In this document: in pieces, positions 40,529-49,133 of the stretch
Layout of the letters: each line of letters opens with the position of its first letter
How positions within the stretch are numbered: the stretch's first letter is position 1
Source of the DNA: Desulfobulbus propionicus
GTDB taxonomy: Bacteria; Desulfobacterota; Desulfobulbia; Desulfobulbales; Desulfobulbaceae
DNA length: 64,000 bases
Reading direction: 5' to 3'
Assembly (NCBI GenBank): GCA_002746685.1
Contig: PDQK01000028.1
Span: 1-64,000 of the forward strand
Position numbers and translations under genes: made by a program
Notes under the pieces: generated by a model
The model's input: the letters and a program-made list of their open reading frames with translations, nothing else
Told to the model about the DNA's origin: nothing
Database searches by the model: none

Positions 40529-41881
40529 TTACTCGCTGTTTTCACGGGGCTGCTCCACTATTTCACCGACAAGGTCGTAGGTGTGTGCTTCAGTGACCCG
40601 TACGGTTACAATATCCCCCGAATTAGCCTGACCGCTGGTTATATACACACAGCCGTCAATATCCGGGGCTTGAAACCGAGTACGCCCTTCCAGGAGTAAA
40701 TCACTTTCCCGACTGAGTCCTTCAACCAGGACGAGTTCTTCCCGCCCTACATAGTTTTGCAGACGCTTTTTGCTGATTGCTGCCTGGAGTTCCATGACCC
40801 TTTCATAACGGTCTTGCTTTACGTCCTCAGCAATTTTGTGAGCCAGTTGTTCTGCTGGACTGCCTTCTTCGTCCTGATACTGGAAAACGCCAACATGATC
40901 AAGTTGCCACCGTTGCAACGCGTCCAGCAGGATGTCAATGTCTTCTTCTGTTTCTCCTGGGAACCCGACGAGCATGGTGGTCCGGAGTACGCAATCAGGC
41001 ACTATTCTTTGTACGCTTTGTACCAGCTCATCAAGCTCCTGCAGGCCATGACGTCGATTCATGCGCCTCAGCACATTATCACTTGCGTGCTGAAAGGGAA
41101 TATCCAGATAAGGTACAATTCGCGTTTCCTGGGCCAACAGATGGAGCAACGCATCTGGAACTGTGGATGGATACAGATACAAAAGCCGGAACCAGGGAAT
41201 CCTGGTTAGCTTGAGCAATTTTTCAAGCAAGCTGACCAGGTGGGTATCCTCACCTAAATCATCTCCATAAGCAGTGAGATCCTGGGCAATCAAGGTCAAC
41301 TCGCGAACCCCGTTTTGCTCAAGTTTGCGACTCTCAGCCACGAGATCATCAAGAGTTCGGCTGCGAAGAGCGCCACGGATGGAAGGGATCATACAGTATG
41401 AGCAGCGATTATCGCATCCTTCGGTAATTTTGAGAAACGATCTGAAAAAAGGAGTAGCCATCTTGCGAGGGATCTGAGCATCCATGAGAAAGGTGGATGA
41501 ATCAGGGACAGCCACCACTGGACCATGATGGGAAGATTCGATGTGATTGATAATATGTGGCAGTTCATCAAGACCTAAAAATACATCTACCTCAGGTAAT
41601 TCTTCTGCCAGCGCTTCACCGTACCGCTGCACCATGCACCCAATAACCACCAGTTGTGCGGCTGGGTTGTCCTGCTTATAGGCTGCAAGTTCCAGGATAA
41701 CATCCACCGCCTCTTCCACAGCAGGCTGGATAAACCCACAGGTATTGACCAGCAGTACTGCAGCTTCTGCAGGATCTTCCACAACCAGGTAACCATGCTC
41801 ATCGAGCAGGCCCAGCATTACTTCGGTATCGACCAGATTCTTAGGACACCCAAGGCTGACGATGTAGATCGTATTTTTCAT
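40529..41881 (-). CDS. rimO: Ribosomal protein S12 methylthiotransferase RimO (start re-set to MKNTIYIVSLGCPKN)
   Basis: SLGCPKNLVDTE, radical SAM KITEGCDNRCSYCMIPSIRGALRSR, C-terminal TRAM. Confidence 0.96.
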   Translation of the reverse strand: MKNTIYIVSLGCPKNLVDTEVMLGLLDEHGYLVVEDPAEAAVLLVNTCGFIQPAVEEAVDVILELAAYKQDNPAAQLVVIGCMVQRYGEALAEELPEVDVFLGLDELPHIINHIESSHHGPVVAVPDSSTFLMDAQIPRKMATPFFRSFLKITEGCDNRCSYCMIPSIRGALRSRTLDDLVAESRKLEQNGVRELTLIAQDLTAYGDDLGEDTHLVSLLEKLLKLTRIPWFRLLYLYPSTVPDALLHLLAQETRIVPYLDIPFQHASDNVLRRMNRRHGLQELDELVQSVQRIVPDCVLRTTMLVGFPGETEEDIDILLDALQRWQLDHVGVFQYQDEEGSPAEQLAHKIAEDVKQDRYERVMELQAAISKKRLQNYVGREELVLVEGLSRESDLLLEGRTRFQAPDIDGCVYITSGQANSGDIVTVRVTEAHTYDLVGEIVEQPRENSE

Positions 41882-41882
41882 C

Positions 41883-42605
41883 TCAAAAGTTTCCTGCTGC
41901 TGCAGCCTGACACAGTAAGGCGAGTATGTGTTTTGATGTGGAGCGAAAAGCGTGAGTATGCAATTGTGACTGCCACGTCTCATGATAGAGCTCGTCGGAA
42001 ACCAGCATAAGCGCAGCCAACTGTACACCACGAAAAGCAGCAACAGAGGCAAGCGCTGTATATTCCATATCAACTCCAAGCACTCCAGCGGCTCCGTATT
42101 GAGCGACCTTTTCTCTGGTTTCCCGATACACTGCATCCGTTGTCCAGACACAACCCTTCAAGGTATGGTACTCATTACATTGCAACATGGTATCAAGTGA
42201 AGTCATCAACGCCATATCAGGTTCAAAAATATGCGCCTCTCCTTCATAATGACGACTGGTTCCTTCTTCACTTACACCACTAATCGGCAGCACCAAATCA
42301 CCGATGTTAACCTGCTGACTCACTGCCCCACACCAGCTATAAACGATTATCCGCTTAGCTCCAAGGGCAATACATTTTTCCACACACAGCGTTGCCATGG
42401 GCGCTCCAACGGCTGGACCTGCCAGGAAGAACTTTTCTCCAGCAAAAAGCTGTGAGTGAAACAGAAACTGTTTTTTAAGCGTATACTGTTTGGCCAGTAC
42501 ACCAAGCTGGGTAGCATCAGTTGGGTTAATGGCGACTATTCCAACGGGTGGGAGCTTCTTCTCTCCCTTGCCCCGGCTCGGGTGTATAACGCATGGCGTA
42601 TCCAT
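41883..42605 (-). CDS. Nucleoside phosphorylase (PNP/UDP family)
   Basis: 240 aa; GPAVGAPMATLCVEKCIALGAKRIIVYSWCGAV; VDMEYTALASVAAFRGVQ. Confidence 0.85.
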   Translation of the reverse strand: MDTPCVIHPSRGKGEKKLPPVGIVAINPTDATQLGVLAKQYTLKKQFLFHSQLFAGEKFFLAGPAVGAPMATLCVEKCIALGAKRIIVYSWCGAVSQQVNIGDLVLPISGVSEEGTSRHYEGEAHIFEPDMALMTSLDTMLQCNEYHTLKGCVWTTDAVYRETREKVAQYGAAGVLGVDMEYTALASVAAFRGVQLAALMLVSDELYHETWQSQLHTHAFRSTSKHILALLCQAAAAGNF

Positions 42606-42608
42606 AAC

Positions 42609-42641
42609 AGCAAAAAAAAAGCTGCGGCAAATGCCGCAGCC
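42609..42641 (-). terminator. Intrinsic terminator of the F0 atp operon
   Basis: Minus strand GGCTGCGGCATTTGCCGCAGCTTTTTTTTT. Confidence 0.85.
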
Positions 42642-42670
42642 TTCAAACTCTCTTTTTGACTAACGCCAAT

Positions 42671-42958
<288 letters not shown>

Positions 42959-42972
42959 TTACAACTTACGTA

Positions 42973-43695
42973 TCAATGAGCATGATCCATTGCGCCTGCA
43001 CAGTACAGCACAGCCAGGATCACAAAAACTACTGCTTGAATAATACTTACCAATACACCGAGACACAGGATTGGCAGTGGCGCGAAAAAAGCACCAGCCA
43101 GCATGAAGAGTACCCCTAACAGTACCTCTTTGGCGAAAATATTTCCAAAAAGACGCATGGAGAGTGAAATCAAGCGGGCAAAGTTACTGATTATTTCCAG
43201 CAGGAACATAAAAGGAGCAAGCCACTTACTTGGTCCCATGAAATGTTTGTAATATTGTAACCCGTGGAATTTAAACCCAAGATAATGGTGGGTGACCCAG
43301 ACAATCAATGTCATTCCCAAGGTAATATTAAGATTTGAAGTGGGCGACATGAACCCTGGGATCAAGCCAATCATATTTGCTAAAACGATATAGAAAAAGA
43401 AGGTCGCCATCATTGGAAAGAGCATTTTGGCCCCATCTTCACCAAGGTTTTCAGCAAAAAAGTTCATTAATCCGCCGATCATCACTTCCCAGAAATTCTG
43501 ACCACTTCCTGGTACCATTTCCAGGCTACTCATGGTCAGCTTAGGAACGATAATAAGAAAAGCCATAACCAGCCATGTGTATGTCATATAGGGAGTGCAC
43601 AGCTGTTCAATCAGGCCATTCCCTGTAACGGTATGCGGCACAGGAAGCCCGATTGTCTCCAAGATAATCGAAATAAACAATATTGGATGTTCCAT
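42973..43695 (-). CDS. atpB: F0F1 ATP synthase subunit a
   Basis: 240 aa; SLSMRLFGNIFAKEVLL; QAVVFVILAVLY. Confidence 0.96.
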   Translation of the reverse strand: MEHPILFISIILETIGLPVPHTVTGNGLIEQLCTPYMTYTWLVMAFLIIVPKLTMSSLEMVPGSGQNFWEVMIGGLMNFFAENLGEDGAKMLFPMMATFFFYIVLANMIGLIPGFMSPTSNLNITLGMTLIVWVTHHYLGFKFHGLQYYKHFMGPSKWLAPFMFLLEIISNFARLISLSMRLFGNIFAKEVLLGVLFMLAGAFFAPLPILCLGVLVSIIQAVVFVILAVLYCAGAMDHAH

Positions 43696-43699
43696 AACG

Positions 43700-44155
43700 T
43701 TACGCGCTCCTCAAACTCTCTTCGGAATAAAATAATTTCATGCTCAAACCAGTAATCACAGCACTAAGCATGATAGTAGCCAGCCCTAAACATAATCCCA
43801 TCATATTCACGGAAAATCTAGAGGCCAGAATCAGCAACAATAATCCCAATATAATTAGTCGGGCATAAAACTTAATAAAAAAACTCACCTTTCCTGCCCT
43901 GGATACAGCGCCACTTCTTTCTCCGGCAACGCTTACCCTGTGCAATAATTTTTCAATGTCATTTTTCAACACAAGAAAATTGACATTGATTAATGCGCCG
44001 CCAGCCAGCACAGAAAACGCAAACTGTTTATCTACCACAAGCCAGCCTCCCAAAGTAAAAACTACCAACAGGAGGTAACTGACCAGCATCATGTTCCGTA
44101 TTACCCTTATTCGAGGGGCAACACGAGGTGCTTCTTGGGTTGCTTCACTTTCCAT
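43700..44155 (-). CDS. atpI: ATP synthase subunit I-like protein
   Basis: 151 aa, four TM helices, immediately upstream of atpB. Confidence 0.75.
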   Translation of the reverse strand: MESEATQEAPRVAPRIRVIRNMMLVSYLLLVVFTLGGWLVVDKQFAFSVLAGGALINVNFLVLKNDIEKLLHRVSVAGERSGAVSRAGKVSFFIKFYARLIILGLLLLILASRFSVNMMGLCLGLATIMLSAVITGLSMKLFYSEESLRSA

Positions 44156-44375
44156 CTGTAATCTTTTTGGTCAGTTCCCAGAGATTTTTAAAGCCAGCCA
44201 CAATACCCAACCCAAGAAAAAAGAAGGTCAAATATGGTGACGTTTTACCATCAAAAACCTTGTAATCCAGAAACCAGCCAATACCGAACCCTACGACAAT
44301 GGAGAAGACAAATGTCATCCCGATTTGGCTATACTCCGCAAGCTGGCGAACCGTTGTTTTACGTTCATCAGACAT
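44145..44375 (-). CDS. AtpZ/AtpI-family small membrane protein
   Basis: 76 aa; QLAEYSQIGMTFVFSIVVGFGIGWFLDYK...LTFFFLGLGIVAGFKNL. Confidence 0.85.
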   Translation of the reverse strand: MSDERKTTVRQLAEYSQIGMTFVFSIVVGFGIGWFLDYKVFDGKTSPYLTFFFLGLGIVAGFKNLWELTKKITDGK

Positions 44376-44457
44376 CTGGCGAAGCTTCCCTATCAGGCAG
44401 GTCCATGGTTGGTGCTACAGGTATCATGAGCATCAATCAAACGCAAGATTTTTTTAT

Positions 44458-45747
44458 TTAATTCATCAATTTTTTGAATGATGACTCAGTCAGAGCCAAA
44501 GCCTTTTCCAAATGAGCACGATCATGTGCAGCAGATATGAACGATGCCTCAAATTGAGAAGGTGCAAGCCAAACGCCGCCAGCCAGCATATTACGGTAAT
44601 GTTGGCCATAGAGTTCCGTGTCAGCAGACATGGCCGAATCAAAGTCAGTGACTGGCTGCTGGGTGAAAAAGCAGGTGGACATGGAGCCAATCCGGTTGGT
44701 TACCGTTGGTACTGAAGCTGCTGCCGTAATCCCTGCCATTTCTTCAGCATACCAGTCGCTGGTCTTTTCAAGCTCCGTATAAAATCCAGGCTGGCTGATG
44801 ATATCCAGCATGGCCAATCCGGCACTCATTGCCAGCGGATTTCCTGACAGGGTGCCAGCCTGGTATACTGGCCCGTCAGGGGCAATATGATTCATGATTT
44901 CAGCCTTGCCGCCATAGGCACCTACCGGCAAACCGCCACCAACGATCTTACCTAGACAGGTAAGATCCGGGGTGATCTTAAAACGCTCTTGAGCGCCGCC
45001 TAGAGCAAGTCTGAACCCGGTTATCACCTCGTCAAAAATGAGCACTATACCAAGCTCGGCGGTGAGTTCGCGCAGCTTGGTCAAAAAACTCAGTTCAGGA
45101 ACAACCACGCCCATGTTGCCGGCAACAGGCTCGAGAAGGACACAGGCTATGTCAAAGTTTTCATCACGCAGGGTTTGTTCAAGCACCTCTATATTATTAT
45201 AGGGAATGGACAAGGTGTTTTTAACGATATCATCAGGGACACCAGGGCTTCCTGGTATACCTAAGGTGATCAGCCCGGATCCTGCTTTAACCAGAAAAGA
45301 ATCAGAATGTCCATGGTAGCAGCCATCAAACTTGATCACCATGTTGCGGCCAGTGTACCCGCGTGCCAGGCGCACAGCGCTCATGGTTGCTTCGGTTCCC
45401 GAATTGACAAAACGTACCTTTTCTATGGATGGCACACACTCACACACCTTTTGGGCAAGCTCTATTTCAATCTCGGTGGGTGCGCCAAAGCTTGTCCCAT
45501 CCATCACAGCCTTGTGCACGGCTTCAACAACTTCAGGATGCGCATGACCTGCAATCATAGGTCCCCATGAACTGACAAAATCAATAAATTCATTGCCATC
45601 CACGTCCGTTACCATACATCCTGCTCCTTTTTTAATAAAGAGCGGGTCGCACCCAACGGCTTTACATGCCCGAACGGGGGAATTTACGCCACCAGGGATG
45701 ACAGTTTGAGCTTTGGAAAAAAGGGACGCGGAACGATCAGCTAACAT
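44458..45747 (-). CDS. hemL: Glutamate-1-semialdehyde 2,1-aminomutase
   Basis: 429 aa; PGGVNSPVRACKAVG, FVNSGTEATMSAVRLARG, LIFDEVITGFR, TCLGKIVGGGLPVGAYGG. Confidence 0.97.
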   Translation of the reverse strand: MLADRSASLFSKAQTVIPGGVNSPVRACKAVGCDPLFIKKGAGCMVTDVDGNEFIDFVSSWGPMIAGHAHPEVVEAVHKAVMDGTSFGAPTEIEIELAQKVCECVPSIEKVRFVNSGTEATMSAVRLARGYTGRNMVIKFDGCYHGHSDSFLVKAGSGLITLGIPGSPGVPDDIVKNTLSIPYNNIEVLEQTLRDENFDIACVLLEPVAGNMGVVVPELSFLTKLRELTAELGIVLIFDEVITGFRLALGGAQERFKITPDLTCLGKIVGGGLPVGAYGGKAEIMNHIAPDGPVYQAGTLSGNPLAMSAGLAMLDIISQPGFYTELEKTSDWYAEEMAGITAAASVPTVTNRIGSMSTCFFTQQPVTDFDSAMSADTELYGQHYRNMLAGGVWLAPSQFEASFISAAHDRAHLEKALALTESSFKKLMN

Positions 45748-45950
45748 TTTATAACTCCGATAAAGAGGACATTGGGTGGTTATAATAACTCGGGCAAAGG
45801 TATACCTTATACCACTTCTACTTTGTTAAAGTCAAAATGAAAACGAAGAACGATTTACGCACTTGACAGAGAGCTAAAGATGCTAAATTTCTCTTGTCAC
45901 GTTCATAGCCGCAAGGTAGTATGCTCATTTATGCGGACTACTCATACATA

Positions 45951-45991
45951 CCCATTGAGCTTACCCCTTTTTCATTTTCCCGCTCAATGGG
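45951..45991 (+). promoter_or_regulatory. Perfect 10-bp stem-loop in trxA 5' leader
   Basis: CCCATTGAGC (45951-45960) / GCTCAATGGG (45982-45991), 21-nt pyrimidine-rich loop; SD and ATG (46011) follow directly. Confidence 0.6.
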
Positions 45992-46010
45992 TGCAACAAG
46001 GAGATAAAAG

Positions 46011-46340
46011 ATGGCAAGCGAAAAGGTAATCCACGTTTCAGACAACGATTTTGATGAACAAGTAGTTGAAAATGAACTTCCATGCCTGGTGGACTTTTGG
46101 GCCCCATGGTGTGGTCCATGCAAGGCCATTGGACCAGTTATTGATGAATTGGCCGATGAGTTTGATGGCAAAGTTGCCATTGCCAAGATGAACGTGGATG
46201 ACAATCCTGCAACCCCTGGTAAATTTGGCATTCGTGCTATCCCCACCCTTATTCTGTTCAAAGGTGGTGAAGTTGTCGATCAAATTACTGGTGCTGTCGG
46301 GAAAAGTCAGCTACAGGATCTGATCAACAAAGCTGTCTAA
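46011..46340 (+). CDS. trxA: Thioredoxin
   Basis: 109 aa; LVDFWAPWCGPCKAIGPVIDELA. Confidence 0.97.
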   Translation: MASEKVIHVSDNDFDEQVVENELPCLVDFWAPWCGPCKAIGPVIDELADEFDGKVAIAKMNVDDNPATPGKFGIRAIPTLILFKGGEVVDQITGAVGKSQLQDLINKAV

Positions 46341-46354
46341 TTTTTAGATTGACA

Positions 46355-46395
46355 AGCGGTTCTCTGCATCTACTGGAGAACCGTTTTTTTTTTGT
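46355..46395 (+). terminator. Intrinsic terminator after trxA
   Basis: GCGGTTCTC...GGAGAACCGTTTTTTTTTT. Confidence 0.85.
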
Positions 46396-46435
46396 AACCA
46401 TTGCTCTTCTGCCTCAACTCCTTTCTGAGGATGCT

Positions 46436-47230
46436 ATGACTGGATTATTCCATACAACTCACCGTCTGCTTCCGGCTCCGTTACTTTTCTTTATGCTGCT
46501 CTCCCTTTCCGGGTGTGGAATGCTGGATGGTTTTGGGGGTAACAGCAAAATTGACCCCAATACGGGCGAAAAGATAGAGGTGCCGGAAATACATAAATCT
46601 TCGGGAATGTTGATCACCGAAGGTATGGATGCTTTCAATGTTGGCAATTACGAAGGTGCTATCAAGGCTTTTGAAAAAATCCTTGATGACTATCCATTTA
46701 GCAAGCAGGCACCGTTGGCAGAGCTCAAAGCTGCCGATGCCCATTATTACAACAAGTCATACCAGGAAGCAAAGCTGCTTTATCTGGAATTTGAGGAGCG
46801 CCACCCGACCAATGAAGCTATTCCATACGTCATTTTTCAGGTTGGAATGTGTGATTACGCCCGTTCAGACAGAATTGACCGGGATATCACCGGTGCACAG
46901 GATTCGATTACAACGTTTTCACGTCTGCTGAGAACCTTCCCCGACTCACCTTACACCAAGGAAGCAAAGGCAAGAATTCAGTCAGCGCGAGAGTTTCTGG
47001 TGAACCATGAGTACTTTGTGGCGGTTTTTTACGTCAAAACAGAAAAGTATGACCAAGCTATCCACAGGCTCAACTATCTGTTGAACATGTACCCAGACTC
47101 TACCATTGCACCAACTGCCCAGGCTCTGCTGGAAAAACTGGAAGCAGGGAAACCACCCAGATGGGGTTTAAAAAAATGGTTACCCAACCTGTCCATGCCT
47201 GACTCATGGATCAGCTCAGACGATGACTAA
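46436..47230 (+). CDS. bamD: Outer membrane protein assembly factor BamD (start re-set)
   Basis: Lipobox SLSGC; TPR YEGAIKAFEKILDDYPFSKQAPLAELKAADAHY; YFVAVFYVKTEKYDQAIHRLNYLLNMYPDS. Confidence 0.9.
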   Translation: MTGLFHTTHRLLPAPLLFFMLLSLSGCGMLDGFGGNSKIDPNTGEKIEVPEIHKSSGMLITEGMDAFNVGNYEGAIKAFEKILDDYPFSKQAPLAELKAADAHYYNKSYQEAKLLYLEFEERHPTNEAIPYVIFQVGMCDYARSDRIDRDITGAQDSITTFSRLLRTFPDSPYTKEAKARIQSAREFLVNHEYFVAVFYVKTEKYDQAIHRLNYLLNMYPDSTIAPTAQALLEKLEAGKPPRWGLKKWLPNLSMPDSWISSDDD

Positions 47231-47243
47231 AGCGGTAGCTGCT

Positions 47244-47828
47244 TTATCCCTTGACAAGCAAGGTTTCCAGGACCTTTATAAGCTGGTCAAGGGATTGATT
47301 TGTATCCAAAGTTGTTAAGTGGTCAGCTGAACCCAACTCTGGTGGTGCAAAGGTTTGGAGCTGATACTGGTAAATCTCCCACCGCCCATCAGACACAGCG
47401 TTTTCATCGGCAGCGCGCTCGTCCAAACGTTGCTTGACCACCTCCTGAGGGCAGGTGCAGAATACAAATTCTACCGTTGCCTCGTTTTCCCTCGCCATGT
47501 TCGCTACGGCTTCTCTTTCCACCACCCCGCTATAGGAACCATCCAGGAGCACTGCACAGTGACCTTGCTGCAGATCACGGGACGCTCTATCTACCATTTC
47601 CTGATAGGTCTTTGTGGTGTATTCAGCACTATAGATACCTTTTCCCACAGCACAGGGACGAGCATCAGTGGGATTGAGCCCAGCCAGTTGCTTGCGGACC
47701 CGATCGGTATTGTAATAGGGAATCTGGTGCTTACGGGAAAAGGCATCACCTAGATAGGACTTGCCTGAAGCCGTAAGCCCAAACAGGACCAGCACCTTTT
47801 TTTTCGTACAGTTAGCAAGACTTGCCAT
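47244..47828 (-). CDS. AAA/zeta-toxin-like P-loop kinase (COG0645-like)
   Basis: 194 aa; LFGLTASGKSYLGDAFSRKHQIPYYNTDRVRKQLAG; LLDGSYSGVVEREAV. Confidence 0.85.
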   Translation of the reverse strand: MASLANCTKKKVLVLFGLTASGKSYLGDAFSRKHQIPYYNTDRVRKQLAGLNPTDARPCAVGKGIYSAEYTTKTYQEMVDRASRDLQQGHCAVLLDGSYSGVVEREAVANMARENEATVEFVFCTCPQEVVKQRLDERAADENAVSDGRWEIYQYQLQTFAPPELGSADHLTTLDTNQSLDQLIKVLETLLVKG

Positions 47829-47834
47829 AAAGCT

Positions 47835-48857
47835 CTATTGATCGCCTTGAGCGTATGTATAGGCAAGCTCAAAGTATTTGGCAGCACTGGCAAGGCACTC
47901 CTGCTGTACAGCTTCTGCTACCACAGGGTCTGCTGCGGTGAACAGTCCTATCTTGCCGCGCACGTATGCCCGGTAACATTTATAGAAATCAAGCACTTCA
48001 CCTAAGCTAGAGTCACCAGAGGCTTGAACAAACTGCTCTATAAAATAGGTCGAGAGTTCTGGCAGCCCATAAAAATCCAGGTCCATGGCCAGAAAGCCCA
48101 CATCACACGCCACATCGTGGAAACGCAAGCGCTTACTGAACTCAATGCAGTCATAAATATACACCCCATCATCGGGAAGACAGATATTGACCGAGTGTAA
48201 GTCGCCATGGCAGTCCCGTATGTATCCACCTGCAATGCGGCGCTCAAAAAGCTCACAACACGCCAGCTTTGCAGTTGCATAGTTGCGGATGTATTCAAAC
48301 TGCTCTTTTCCCAGGGCACCCTGTCCTACAAAAGATTCTGTCTGCTCAAAATTTTCCATTACATTCACCCCAACCGCTTCAGGGTTTCCGTATGCATTCA
48401 CCTCCTCACCAGTTGCAGCATTGTGGTAAAACGGTACCAGGGTAGCAGCGATCTTGTCCAGGTGGGTTTTGGTGAGCTGGCCAGCCTTGATAAGATTGCC
48501 CATCATCTTTTCTTCCGGCATCCTGACCATCTTAATGCCATACTCAACAATAGTACCATCACCCCCAAACGCAAAGGTATCATGCCGCTGGTTGACCGTC
48601 ACCACATCAAGGTAGATATCAGGGCACAGCCTGCTGTTCAACGACAGTTCCTGTTCACAGCAAACTTTACGTTTTTCAAGGGTTGAAAAGTCAAGAAAGC
48701 CAAAATCAACCGGCTTTTTGAACTTGTACACAAACTCACCAGCTAAAAGAACAAAGGAAATATGGGTCTGGACCAAAGAAATATCTTCAGCGGGGTGTGG
48801 GTACATTGCAGGCTGAAGCAGGGCGTCAATAAACGGAGGGAGTTGTTGTTCACTCAT
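47835..48857 (-). CDS. Aminoglycoside-phosphotransferase-like kinase (COG2187-like); start re-set to MSEQQLPPF
   Basis: LAGEFVYKFKKPVDFGFLDFSTLEKRKVCCEQELSLNSRLCPDIYLDV; RDCHGDLHSVNICL..YDCIEFSKRLRFHDVACDVGFLAMDLD. Confidence 0.88.
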   Translation of the reverse strand: MSEQQLPPFIDALLQPAMYPHPAEDISLVQTHISFVLLAGEFVYKFKKPVDFGFLDFSTLEKRKVCCEQELSLNSRLCPDIYLDVVTVNQRHDTFAFGGDGTIVEYGIKMVRMPEEKMMGNLIKAGQLTKTHLDKIAATLVPFYHNAATGEEVNAYGNPEAVGVNVMENFEQTESFVGQGALGKEQFEYIRNYATAKLACCELFERRIAGGYIRDCHGDLHSVNICLPDDGVYIYDCIEFSKRLRFHDVACDVGFLAMDLDFYGLPELSTYFIEQFVQASGDSSLGEVLDFYKCYRAYVRGKIGLFTAADPVVAEAVQQECLASAAKYFELAYTYAQGDQ

Positions 48858-49133
48858 AAAAAAACCTCTTGTATCGGAAGACTTGTACGTAATTTTGCAA
48901 CGACGAATGTACCAGAAGCGTGTATAAGCGTAAACGGCTAACCAGTATTTTGGGCTAAGACCACCACATAAGGAAACGAAAAAACACACAAGAGCAAAAT
49001 TAACGTCCAATTTTCCACACTAAATGCAATCTGCCCATTGCATGATAGCAATTATCATCGTATAATCGATCATTTTTGCGCGTTGAATACATAAATTTCC
49101 ACTTTATATATTTATTCCAAAAGGCAATGCTCA

